NCBI GenBank assembly: GCA_002496565.1
Contig: DAKJ01000025.1
Coordinates: forward strand, 1 to 60,253
Reading direction: 5' to 3'
DNA: 60,253 bases
DNA from: Methanosarcina sp. UBA289
GTDB taxonomy: Archaea > Halobacteriota > Methanosarcinia > Methanosarcinales > Methanosarcinaceae
A model generated the notes under the pieces. That model was given only the letters and a program-made list of their open reading frames with translations. It ran no database searches and was not told the DNA's origin. Position 1 is the stretch's first letter; each line of letters begins with the position of its first letter. Below, in pieces: positions 36,128-44,819 of the stretch. A program made the position numbers and the translations under genes.

Positions 36128-37342
36128 TTATACTATAATCTGCTCAAAAAGTTTTAAGAAATTTTGAGTTATTTGATCCCACTTTGGATATTCTAACATA
36201 TATTCTCTTGCTGTCACGCCTATTTTTTCTCTTATACTCGAGTTAGAGTAAAGATAAAGTATTGATTTAGCAAGAGCAACGGAATCGTTAGGATTTACTA
36301 AATACCCTCTACTTTCAGCCAATAATTCAGGAATTCCGTCAACTTTTGTTGATATTACAGTTTTTCCTAGAGACATTACTTCTAAAATACTAGTAGGAGT
36401 ATCGGATTGAACAATTTTGAAAGGCAAAGCAATTACATCTGCCAGCACTATAAATTCTTTAATATCATTGCGTTCTAGAAATTTAGATATGATAATAGTG
36501 TTATTTTGAATACCTTTTTTGCAACATAAATCTTTAATATAGTCATCTTCTTTAATTAAATTATTAGAACGACGTCTAGAAAGTATTACCAACTGTAAAG
36601 AAGGAACTGTCTCCTTGACATTAGAAACAGCCTCAATCAAAGTATCTATGCCTCTCAGCGAAAGAGGAGAACCTAAATATAGTATAATAAAATTATTTTT
36701 GTCTATAATCTCAAGTTTTTTGTTTTCCACACTAACCATATCAGGTAATTCTAAATCATAATCATGAATTCCAGGTGGAATTACGAAAATATCATTATCT
36801 AAAAGACCGTATTTCATTAAAGATTTTTTACTGTTTTCGTTTAATGTTATAACTTTTTTTATTGAAGGCAACATCAAGACCTTCTTAATAAATAAATTAG
36901 GGATGAAAGAATTAATTACGTAAAGAAGAAGAGAATTAAAATTACGAATGAGTTCACTTAAACCTAAACTTAAAATATAACTTAAATCATAAAATGTACT
37001 TTGCCATAGAACAACTATTGGTTTATTTATTGTCTTAATTGTTTCATAAAAATAAAAGCTTGTATTATTTAATGACCACAAAATGATATCTGGAGAATAC
37101 TTTTCGATAACGGAAATTAAATGATCGTTTTTTCTAAAGGGTAAGGAACGAAGTGTGTCTAAGCGAGTGATGTTTATACCATCTATATTATCCTCAGTAG
37201 GTGATGTAGAGGAACCATCAGATATAATAAGAAGATCGATGTTTTTTGAAGTAATGCCTTTTGAGATTTCATAAATATATCTCCAGGGTTGTAATCTAAT
37301 GTTTGACAACTTAAAATCAAAGCATACGACTGCAACTCGCAT
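36128..37342 (-). CDS. Family 4 glycosyltransferase
   Basis: A 404-residue GT-B enzyme. The N-terminal RVAVVCFDFKLSNIRLQPWR lacks a standard glycine loop. The C-terminal half has FIILYLGSPLSLRGIDTLIEAV (about 216-237; given in parts as LYLGSPLSLRGIDTLIEA), and SDTPTSILEVMSLGKTVIST in place of the usual E-x7-E motif, where the second glutamate is kept. The start codon directly abuts the stop of the preceding GT4 gene with no spacer, so translation is coupled. Sugar and acceptor are unknown. Confidence 0.85.
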   Translation of the reverse strand: MRVAVVCFDFKLSNIRLQPWRYIYEISKGITSKNIDLLIISDGSSTSPTEDNIDGINITRLDTLRSLPFRKNDHLISVIEKYSPDIILWSLNNTSFYFYETIKTINKPIVVLWQSTFYDLSYILSLGLSELIRNFNSLLLYVINSFIPNLFIKKVLMLPSIKKVITLNENSKKSLMKYGLLDNDIFVIPPGIHDYDLELPDMVSVENKKLEIIDKNNFIILYLGSPLSLRGIDTLIEAVSNVKETVPSLQLVILSRRRSNNLIKEDDYIKDLCCKKGIQNNTIIISKFLERNDIKEFIVLADVIALPFKIVQSDTPTSILEVMSLGKTVISTKVDGIPELLAESRGYLVNPNDSVALAKSILYLYSNSSIREKIGVTAREYMLEYPKWDQITQNFLKLFEQIIV

Positions 37343-38470
37343 TTAGTTCTCACCTATTAAAGAGTTATAAAGAGAAATTATATTATTTGAGATCGAATTC
37401 CATGTAAATCGATCTTCAATTGTTTCTCTCGCTTTCATTCCTAATGTTATTCTCAAATCGTCGTTTTGAATTAAAAAAGAGATTTTCTCAGCCATCTCTT
37501 TTGGTGCTTTTGGAGGAACTAAGATACCATTTTCCCCAGAAGAAATAACATCGAGATTTCCACTTACACTGGTTGCAACAACGGGCAATCCACAAGACAT
37601 TGCTTCTAATAAAACGGTTGGTAGGCCCTCATAGTGAGAAGGAACAACATGTATGAATGCATTTTGGTAATAATGGATTAATTTTTGTTTTGAAACATGT
37701 CCCTTAAACAAAAATCGATCTTCCAAATTTAGTTGCTTTACTTTATTCACGATTTTATTTTTAAGAACTCCGTCTCCAACAATAACAAAATTAATATCTG
37801 GATATTTGTTACAAATGTATTTTCCACATTCAACTAAATCAAATAGACCTTTTCGATAGGCAAGACTTCCTACATATAAAATATATTTCTTATTGCATTT
37901 TTTATCAATTGGCACGAAAGTATTTTCATCGACACCATTGTAAATTATATGTAGATTGTTATAATTAATTCTATATTCATTAGCCAATTCTTGAGTTACA
38001 GTAGAGGAGACAGTAGTGATAATTCTAGATCTTTCAAGTAGTTCTTTTTCTATATGATAACTAACTATACTTTGAGCTTTTGCAGCATAAGAAAAGAGTC
38101 CTACCGACTCAAAATTAATAGTGTCTGTTTTCATTGGAGTATGGAAGGTACTAATTATTGGTAAGTTAGTTGATATTACCGGTGCAAGAGGAGAATGAAT
38201 ATGAACAATATCAAATGAAGATTCTAGTTTTTTAAATAGTTTATCCGTGAAAATTTTATGGAAATGTACATGAAAAGGATAGATAGGAATAAAGGTCGGT
38301 TTTAATATATTCATATCTTCATATTTATATTTTTTAAAAGTTAAATCACCTCTAGTTATTAGAGTAACTTTGTGACCTTTCAAAATTAATTGTTTGGAAA
38401 GATTATAAACATAATTACCTATACCCTCTCTAGGAGGAAAAGGTGTAGAAAACACAATACAGACATGCAT
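37343..38470 (-). CDS. Family 4 glycosyltransferase
   Basis: A 375-residue GT4 enzyme. The start HVCIVFSTPFPPREGIGNYV has the glycine loop, followed by the conserved HIHSPLAPVIST. The donor-binding half shows YILYVGSLAYRKGLFDLVE (about 197-215) and VPSHYEGLPTVLLEAMSCGLPVVA (about 284-307), which includes E-x7-E. It closely fits the PimA/RfaG-like group. It follows the DUF354 gene after 2 bases and abuts the next GT4 gene. Confidence 0.9.
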   Translation of the reverse strand: MHVCIVFSTPFPPREGIGNYVYNLSKQLILKGHKVTLITRGDLTFKKYKYEDMNILKPTFIPIYPFHVHFHKIFTDKLFKKLESSFDIVHIHSPLAPVISTNLPIISTFHTPMKTDTINFESVGLFSYAAKAQSIVSYHIEKELLERSRIITTVSSTVTQELANEYRINYNNLHIIYNGVDENTFVPIDKKCNKKYILYVGSLAYRKGLFDLVECGKYICNKYPDINFVIVGDGVLKNKIVNKVKQLNLEDRFLFKGHVSKQKLIHYYQNAFIHVVPSHYEGLPTVLLEAMSCGLPVVATSVSGNLDVISSGENGILVPPKAPKEMAEKISFLIQNDDLRITLGMKARETIEDRFTWNSISNNIISLYNSLIGEN

Positions 38471-38472
38471 TT

Positions 38473-39501
38473 TTACTGATCTCCTTCTAATATTTCCTTG
38501 GTCATCGATACAACGGAATCTTTTGCTTTCTTAGATTTTGAAAGATCAACAGGTTGATTATTCTTTCTAGATATAACATAATCTACAATATTCTCCACAT
38601 TCCTAGAGTGAAATATTCTTCCCTCATCTACTAAATACTGATCAGGAGATAGCAATATACTGCTAGGGAAAAAAGAAATTGATGTTGTACCCATGCATGC
38701 AGCCTCTCTTGCAAGTGTGCCAGATCCTGTTAAAATAGCGTCTGCATAATAACAAAGGTCAAGACCATTGAATGCTCTTTCGGGAATAAAAACATTGGTA
38801 CCCTCTGCATATCGAGCATCACCTTCATCCCGAGGAATGTAAACTACATTAATGTTTTCTTTTGTAAATGCATTCAATAGCTCTGGAACTATACTTTCCT
38901 TATCTTTAACATATATTGATGCTAATGCCTCAGGCCTTACAACAATGAAATTTTCAAAAGGAAGAGTATCTAAGAAAGAACTGTTAGGAATGTAATCTGC
39001 AATATAAATATCTTCTTTAATTCCATCAAAAGCTAGTAATTTAGATTCATCATAATAATTCTTAAAATTATCATAACAGACCTTAGGCACTATTGTAAAA
39101 TCTGCAAGCGATTTTAGTTTTGTTTCAAAATCTTGGATAGAGCTTTTTTTTTGAATAAATTTCAAATCATTATCACAATACATTATAGATTTTTTTCTTC
39201 GAAGCTTAGAAACAAAAACAGACATCCCATTCTCGAAGGAAAGAGAACAATCAAATCTTGGTGTAATAAGAGATAGATCCAGAGTTCTAAAAATCATACC
39301 TAGTATTTTTTTTGCGGGATTAGTATAATCTCTGCCAACAACCGTATTATTTATTTTAAAGTAATCTGCCAAGTCCACTGTTTCTGCACGATTTCTTGTG
39401 GTTGAAATTATTTCATATTCATACAAATCCTTGAGGAGTGAGTTGAAAAATTGAACGTCAGATGGATTTATCATATCAATCCATAACTTATTATGTGTCA
39501 T
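38473..39501 (-). CDS. DUF354 family protein, GT-B-like
   Basis: A 342-residue DUF354 protein: NKLWIDMINPSDVQFFNSLL at the start, the TTRNRAETVDLADYF segment, and ADAILTGSGTLAREAACMGT near residues 270-289. It is clearly related to, but much diverged from, the protein of 25598-26638, so the two clusters do not stem from a recent duplication. The reaction is unknown; a nucleotide-sugar role is likely from the fold. It is followed after 2 bases by a GT4 gene. Confidence 0.83.
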   Translation of the reverse strand: MTHNKLWIDMINPSDVQFFNSLLKDLYEYEIISTTRNRAETVDLADYFKINNTVVGRDYTNPAKKILGMIFRTLDLSLITPRFDCSLSFENGMSVFVSKLRRKKSIMYCDNDLKFIQKKSSIQDFETKLKSLADFTIVPKVCYDNFKNYYDESKLLAFDGIKEDIYIADYIPNSSFLDTLPFENFIVVRPEALASIYVKDKESIVPELLNAFTKENINVVYIPRDEGDARYAEGTNVFIPERAFNGLDLCYYADAILTGSGTLAREAACMGTTSISFFPSSILLSPDQYLVDEGRIFHSRNVENIVDYVISRKNNQPVDLSKSKKAKDSVVSMTKEILEGDQ

Positions 39502-39903
39502 AGAAACTCCATATTTAGTAATAAATATATTATTTAATTATATTCATCAAATGAATATCTCAAGCTATACCGTCATAGCCATGGATTAGTAATAAAACTG
39601 AGGCGTTACTTGACGTTTCCATACTTTTGAGTTGTCCTGCTATTAGACGTATCGTGATCCTCGTGAACCTTACAAATATATATGTATATATAAGAAGTAA
39701 GAGTAGAAGAACCGTCAGCAAGAGATCTAATGAATATTCATATTTTTTCGAAGATGTATACACTGATACATTATATCTTAATTATTTTGCTTTTTAGACA
39801 CTTACAAATACAGATATCAAACTCACCGATCATATTTAGGTAAATATCAAATGTAACTCGTAATATTTTCAAGAAAAAGTCCCCACTTTACTCTATTTTT
39901 CAT
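39502..39903. other. Intergenic region between GT2 and DUF354 genes
   Basis: About 400 bases separate the two genes on the same strand. A TATA-like alternation of T and A occurs at about 39673-39692 and could be a promoter for the DUF354 gene on the minus strand. No gene was accepted here. Confidence 0.45.
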
Positions 39904-40872
39904 TTAATTAATTCTCGAATCCCTCAAAATTGCAGATATCGAATGCAGCAAGATACCTGTTAAAGCCATGAAACTACCTACAATAATAAATAGAACCATT
40001 AGAATAGTAGGGCCGAAGTACAGATTTTTTCCGATAACGAATTCTCGCAGGAAAAGAGCTCCCATAATAATACCGCCTATTCCAAGAGCTGCTCCAGGCA
40101 CTGTCAGGTAGTAAAGGGGCTTGTTGAATTCAATATCTTTTAAAATCATTAGAAGAACCCCAAAACCATGTTTTATCGGGTGTTCGGTTGAACAGTCAAC
40201 ATCATATCGAACACCAATTTCAACCTCAGCTATGCGGAGGCCGGATTTACCAGCATCTGCAAGCATTTCGCTTTCTATAGCCATGCCCTGGGCTTTAAAG
40301 CGGAAAATATCTTTTGTTGAGGCTGAAAATGCGCGAAAGCCGCTCTGGGAATCGGTAATATGAAGCCCTGAATTTAGGTTGGTAACTTCGTCCAGAATAG
40401 TTTGTCCAACGCGACGGTAGGCAGGAGTATTCTTGTCCAGGCCGTTTAAGTATCGGCTGCCGTTGACCATATCTGCTTCGCCTTTAATAATTGGCTCGAT
40501 GAGTTTAGGTATCTCTGCAGGGTTGTGCTGACCGTCGGAATCCATGGTAACTATTATATCTGCACCCAGGTCGTCAGCGGCTGCAAATCCGGTTTTGAGG
40601 GCAGCTCCTTTTCCTTTATTTACTTCATGAACAATTACCTCGGCTCCTGCTTTCCTGGCAATCTCAGCCGTCCGGTCTGAACTCCCATCATCGACCACGA
40701 TTACGCTATCGGCATAATATCTGGTAAGTAGGACTACACTTCCGATGGATACTTCTTCATTAAAGGCAGGAAGGATCACCGTGACATTTTGCGGAGAGGT
40801 CCCCTGAACACATGGATTTTGCTTCTGTGCTGTGCGCTGGGTACTCTTACCCACAAGGATTTCGTTGTTCAA
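39904..40872 (-). CDS. Family 2 glycosyltransferase (DPM1-like) with two C-terminal helices
   Basis: A 322-residue enzyme. After a 28-residue polar N-terminal extension come TVILPAFNEEVSIGSVV, VVDDGSSDRT, the metal-binding TMDSDGQHNPAEIP, GSRYLNGLDKNTP, SQSGFRAFSAST and EVEIGVRYDVDCS. Two hydrophobic helices (about 248-270 and 284-312) follow. It should make a polyprenyl-phosphate sugar. The start is a TTG with aggggtc upstream; the same context survives in the broken copy at 27760-27979, supporting this start. It heads the second minus-strand gene set. Confidence 0.9.
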   Translation of the reverse strand: MNNEILVGKSTQRTAQKQNPCVQGTSPQNVTVILPAFNEEVSIGSVVLLTRYYADSVIVVDDGSSDRTAEIARKAGAEVIVHEVNKGKGAALKTGFAAADDLGADIIVTMDSDGQHNPAEIPKLIEPIIKGEADMVNGSRYLNGLDKNTPAYRRVGQTILDEVTNLNSGLHITDSQSGFRAFSASTKDIFRFKAQGMAIESEMLADAGKSGLRIAEVEIGVRYDVDCSTEHPIKHGFGVLLMILKDIEFNKPLYYLTVPGAALGIGGIIMGALFLREFVIGKNLYFGPTILMVLFIIVGSFMALTGILLHSISAILRDSRIN

Positions 40873-40949
40873 TTTGGATGACCCCTAAACATAGTGAAAT
40901 ATTTAGAGTGAAACTTGAATTAGGCCTTAAAAGGCATCTGATTTAACTT

Positions 40950-41080
40950 AGCTCATCCCAAAACCAATATTTAGATTCATATCAATAAAAGTTACATGAA
41001 CCATTATCGTGATAAGAAACTTGATTAGTCACTCGGAATTTAAAAATTCAGAAATACTAATTTAGGTTTTGAAATCAGCT
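40950..41080. mobile_element. MITE-like inverted-repeat element, copy 4
   Basis: A 131-bp sequence with left end agctcatcccaaaaccaata and right end ggttttgaaatcagct. Read in reverse it aligns along most of its length with copy 1 (12421-12541), sharing gataatgg and ttattgatatgaa-like words. It lies about 80 bases before the GT2 start at 40872. Confidence 0.6.
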
Positions 41081-41633
41081 GAAAGACAATATAACTGTGT
41101 ATAGATTATACTATATTAACTTTTGGTAGTCGAGTATTTATATAAAATAAAGAAGTTGATGAATAATTAAATAGAGTAGTAATAAATAATGATTTAATAC
41201 AATTGGTAGACTTATTATGATATTATTATATATTTGAGATAATTAAATAAAAGATTTTTAAATATTTATATTTATATATATATAAATATAAAAGTCTAAA
41301 AAAATACTTTTTATAAGAATATAAAAGTAGAATCTCAAAAGAGATAATTGGAGAACTTAAAACGGTTCTAGCGCATACTCATTAATATATAATTATATCT
41401 GGAAGAATTCTTTCTACATACCTAAAGTTTGAGTAGATTTGCCGCAACTTATGAAGAATAAAAAGAAGGAAAATATAATGTACCGAAAATTCTGTAAAAT
41501 ATAATTAACTCTGTATCTTTTTTCATCCCCCACAAGGATAAATGATACTCAATGCTTAAATTTTACATAGAAAATTGTGTAGAGATGAGAAAGATAAAAT
41601 TCACCAACTAATTATCTAATTTTGAAATATTGT

Positions 41634-41669
41634 AATGTTACCTTCTAAGTCAATGTTACCTTCTAAGTC
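41634..41669. repeat. 18-bp tandem direct repeat, two copies
   Basis: The unit aatgttaccttctaagtc occurs twice without mismatch (41634-41651 and 41652-41669). It is non-coding. Confidence 0.85.
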
Positions 41670-41722
41670 AAGCATTTTTAAAAGGTTGTGATAAAAGCGT
41701 TACGCCTGTTAATCACACCGCT

Positions 41723-41784
41723 GATTGAAGTTTTCAATCAAACCTTTTCTCAAAAGGTTTGTGGTCAAGCTTTCCCCTGGAAAG
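41723..41784. repeat. Three consecutive short hairpins
   Basis: Three perfect stems stand in a row: gattgaa-gtt-ttcaatc (41723-41739), aaacctttt-ctc-aaaaggttt (41740-41760) and ctttcc-cct-ggaaag (41770-41784). The second resembles the hairpin at 59450-59470. They lie about 190 bases before the protease gene and may be a repeated non-coding element or an RNA structure. Confidence 0.6.
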
Positions 41785-41885
41785 GGGGCGATCAACTTAT
41801 TTTAAAAAATTTATTTTAAAAGATTGTGATCAAGCAATATCATAAAAGGCTTGTAGGAATAAAGAAGTAGTGAACTATAAATAAA

Positions 41886-41898
41886 ACTTTATATATTA
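41886..41898 (+). promoter_or_regulatory. Putative TATA box for the CPBP protease gene
   Basis: The word actttatatatta follows an A-rich stretch and lies about 80-90 bases before the ATG at 41976. This fits an archaeal TATA box with a leader of about 50 bases. Confidence 0.4.
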
Positions 41899-41975
41899 TT
41901 TACAATAAGAACTTGTGGAATACCAGGCAGGTCTGCACAAATAGGTGTAAATTAGCCCTGAAAGGAGAAATTTCT

Positions 41976-43169
41976 ATGAAAAAAAGAATCATTCATAAAA
42001 AACAAAAAAAACTGAATCTTCTAATAATTATTTCAGTGCTTAGTTTAGCTTTACTAACAGTTTCTCCTGCATATTGTAATGATTCAAATAATTTCTCATC
42101 TTCACAGGCGAAGCCTGTTCTGAAACTGATACCTGCCAACAATACGGGAGAACCAGGGTTTTCTAAATTTGTCTTATCTGATGAAAATTCAGGGGCTCTC
42201 CAGAAAATAGAACAATATGTCGATCTTTTTTACACATTTGGAGGAATCGGGGCAGCAGTTCTGATTATTTTAATGTATCGACATATGGCTTCAAAAGAGA
42301 AAGAATTGATAGAAAATCCTCCGAAAGATCTTTATCCGCATAAAATCTGGAAAAAATTAGGGCTTGAAGAAACAAACCAGGAAAAATACGAGATTACAAG
42401 GATCAGGCTCTTAACTGCAATACCTGTTGTGTGTATAGTCCTAGCCGAACTTCTTATCTTTGAAGGCAGAATAGAACTTGCTATAGGGATGCATATTGGA
42501 ATTTTGATTGCTTTCTCTCTTTCAAATACAGTTATAAAGGACATCAAAGTATACAGGATTTATGAGGCACTAATGCTTCTCCCAATCCTGAGATTGGTAA
42601 ATCTATCTATGCCTGTATTTTTTGAAACCACACTTTATACCTTCGTTTTCGCCTACGGTCCTCTTTTGATACCCCTGGCAATCATAGTAATGCATCAGCG
42701 AAACTCCTTTGAGCATATAGGGATTACTTCAAAAAATCTCCTAGCTTATACGATCCTTTCGATTCCGCTGGGCCTTCTGCTTGGGCTTGGAGAATACATG
42801 ACCATCCATTCAGGCTACCTGATCCCTGACCTTTCCATCGGAAACCTGCTAAAACTCGCCTTTATAATGGTCTTTTTTGTAGGCTTAACCGAAGAACTTA
42901 TTTTCAGGTCAATTCTTCAGACCAGACTTGAAGATGTGCTCGGTATAAGAGAAGGATTGATAATTACAGGTATTCTTTTCGGGTTCATGCACTCAGGATA
43001 CGGAACCTTTTACGAAGTTTTATATACAGGTTTCATAGGAATTTTTATAGGCTTTGCTTTCTACAAAACAAGAAGTCTGCCCTTTGTTGCTATCCTTCAC
43101 GGCTTTATCAATGTCTTCCTTTTCGGGATTCTGCCCCATTACTACCTGAATGGCTGGATAGGGTTTTGA
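41976..43169 (+). CDS. CPBP family intramembrane metalloprotease
   Basis: About 397 residues. A lysine-rich start and hydrophobic core (residues 12-32, ending SPAYC) form a signal peptide or first anchor, followed by a polar segment of about 60 residues outside the membrane. The rest has about eight helices with the CAAX-protease/bacteriocin-processing motifs: EELIFRSILQTRLED (E-E-x3-R), FGFMHSGYG (F-x3-H) and HGFINVFLFG (H-x3-N). These form the intramembrane metal site. The family cleaves prenylated or membrane proteins; the target here is unknown. The ATG at 41976 is chosen for the aaaggag 8 bases before it. Confidence 0.9.
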   Translation: MKKRIIHKKQKKLNLLIIISVLSLALLTVSPAYCNDSNNFSSSQAKPVLKLIPANNTGEPGFSKFVLSDENSGALQKIEQYVDLFYTFGGIGAAVLIILMYRHMASKEKELIENPPKDLYPHKIWKKLGLEETNQEKYEITRIRLLTAIPVVCIVLAELLIFEGRIELAIGMHIGILIAFSLSNTVIKDIKVYRIYEALMLLPILRLVNLSMPVFFETTLYTFVFAYGPLLIPLAIIVMHQRNSFEHIGITSKNLLAYTILSIPLGLLLGLGEYMTIHSGYLIPDLSIGNLLKLAFIMVFFVGLTEELIFRSILQTRLEDVLGIREGLIITGILFGFMHSGYGTFYEVLYTGFIGIFIGFAFYKTRSLPFVAILHGFINVFLFGILPHYYLNGWIGF

Positions 43170-43514
43170 GATATTCAAAAATCAATTTTAAGTTGATTAG
43201 AGGTACTTTTACAGCCTTGATTTCTGGTATTATCAAAACTTCCTGGAGTCAGGGCATGATAGTTTATTATTTTTACAAAGTCAATTTTTTTAAACTTAGA
43301 CATCTAAGATGCAAACAAATCTGAAGAGTTGCCGACCCTGTAAATCAAAGATAAGTCTGAGAATGAGAACAATTGTAATACCAATCGAAGAATTATTAGA
43401 ATTAGAAGTCAAACAAGTTTTTTGAGAGGAAACCTCTCAGAAAAGAATAAAAGCATTAAAACTGCCGATTTCTACAAAAAGGAAAAGTAAATATCATACT
43501 CTGTAAAGTTGCAA
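43170..43514. other. Intergenic region, nothing seen
   Basis: About 345 bases between convergent genes with no gene, hairpin or recognisable repeat. Confidence 0.45.
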
Positions 43515-43778
43515 TCAGATGATAGCATTAACCTTGAAATAGACAATTGCCGCAAAGCTCAGAAGCAAAGGAAAAATTGCCAGATTAAAAGAGTTATTAA
43601 GATACTTGTTCCATTTCTCAGATGCTGAAAGAACCTCTTTGAGAGAAAGGAGAGCTATAAGTCCAACAACTACTGCAGCCCCATAATGAGGAAGTCCAGG
43701 AGTTGTTATCATTGAAATTGCACTTGAAGCGGCAGCGCTTGAAGAAATCATGCTAGATGACATACTGCTTAGTAACAT
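43515..43778 (-). CDS. Small serine-rich membrane protein (87 aa)
   Basis: An 87-residue protein. The first 20 residues are almost only Ser, Met and Ala (LLSSMSSSMISSSAAASSAI). Two hydrophobic helices (about 33-48 and 65-84) flank a short charged loop, EVLSASEKWNKYLNN. The ATG at 43778 has gagggtg 5 bases upstream and is preferred to the longer frame from 43850. No family was recognised. The protein may sit in the membrane with its loop in the cytosol. Confidence 0.6.
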   Translation of the reverse strand: MLLSSMSSSMISSSAAASSAISMITTPGLPHYGAAVVVGLIALLSLKEVLSASEKWNKYLNNSFNLAIFPLLLSFAAIVYFKVNAII

Positions 43779-44219
43779 AGTAACACCCTCTACCGATAAA
43801 ACACTTTTTCTAAATGATGAAGATACCTGCTTGTAGGTATTGCAAATCAATTAAAATAATGTTATATTAGAAAAGTACAATACCACAATAGTATAAAAAA
43901 GTTTTCTTCTAGGACATATTTATTAAGATTACTAAATTATATTTTCCATCTTCCAGATTAATTAACAGGGTTTTCGAAAATACAGGTCTGTACCACAGGT
44001 TTGTATATTAAGTCTGTATCGCAGGTTTGTATATTATATCATATGTGGGAAACTTTAGTTCTGAAACGGGATTCACAAATCCATTAGGAATTTGCTTGAA
44101 TGTATGAAGAAAATTAAAGAGATTTACAAAAAGATGACTTTGCAATTAACGCACCCATCAAAATGACGTAAATTCCGTAGGAAGTGCATTCATCACTACA
44201 AAGGAGTAAGAGGAAAGGC
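43779..44219. other. Intergenic region with a 26-bp tandem repeat
   Basis: About 440 bases between two minus-strand genes. A promoter for the small membrane protein must lie at the left end. The tandem repeat at 43986-44037 is listed. Nothing else was seen. Confidence 0.45.
43986..44037. repeat. 26-bp tandem direct repeat, two copies
   Basis: Two adjacent units begin gtctgta and share caggtttgtatatta (43986-44011 and 44012-44037), with about three mismatches. Non-coding. Confidence 0.75.
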
Positions 44220-44819
44220 TTAGCTTTCCTCTACTTTTTGCCTTCCTGCTTCAAAAGCCCTGAGATTTATTTCAATTGTTTTCTGTGGCACAAGGGCTTT
44301 AACACTGTCAAGCAAAGTTTCTTTTGAGATAGGTAGATAGCCCGAGACTGCCCCAACCATCACAACATTCATTGCAAGCCTGTTCCCGGCTTCAAAAGCC
44401 AGCTCATCGGCATTGAAGGCTTTGACTATGTACTTTTCAGAAAGGACGTCAAGAATATCTGAGACTTCCGGGTATTTTGTAAGGCCTGCAGTAACAGTTA
44501 CAGGAATTATGGGATGCGTATTTACTATAATAATTCCGCCATCCTTCAGAAAATCCAGATACCGGATTGCTTCCATCGGCTCAAGAGCTAGTAGAAGATC
44601 TGCACCTTTTTTCGGGATCATTGATCCATAATCTTTCCCAACTCGGATATGATTTACAACCGAGCCTCCGCGCTGGGCCATGCCGTGAGTTTCCGCAGCC
44701 CGAATGGGTAACCCTGCAGTAACTGCGGCTTTTCCGATGATGTCCGAAGCAAGGATTGCACCCTGTCCACCTACCCCTGTAATAAGAAGGTCAAAGCTCT
44801 TTCGTTCAGCCTGGCTCAT
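44220..44819 (-). CDS. iorB: Indolepyruvate:ferredoxin oxidoreductase, beta subunit
   Basis: A 199-residue subunit. The glycine-rich ITGVGGQGAILASDIIGKAA (about 13-32) and ETHGMAQRGGSVVNHIR (about 43-59) are typical for the gamma/beta domain of 2-oxoacid:ferredoxin oxidoreductases of the Ior type. With IorA it converts arylpyruvates, made from aromatic amino acids, to aryl-acetyl-CoA and reduced ferredoxin, or works in reverse for biosynthesis. The start overlaps the iorA stop by 4 bases (ATGA), so the pair is translationally coupled. Confidence 0.93.
   Translation of the reverse strand: MSQAERKSFDLLITGVGGQGAILASDIIGKAAVTAGLPIRAAETHGMAQRGGSVVNHIRVGKDYGSMIPKKGADLLLALEPMEAIRYLDFLKDGGIIIVNTHPIIPVTVTAGLTKYPEVSDILDVLSEKYIVKAFNADELAFEAGNRLAMNVVMVGAVSGYLPISKETLLDSVKALVPQKTIEINLRAFEAGRQKVEES

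Larger units (their letters stand above)
40873..41975. other. Long divergent intergenic region
   Basis: About 1.1 kb. It contains one inverted-repeat element (40950-41080), an AT alternating block around 41265-41290, an 18-bp tandem repeat, three hairpins in a row and a promoter for the protease gene, all listed or mentioned. No gene was seen. Confidence 0.55.

Noticed and set aside
39560..39763. A 67-codon minus-strand frame between the GT2 and DUF354 genes
   Set aside because: The translation is a poly-leucine stretch arising from AT and pyrimidine repeats, with no start signal.
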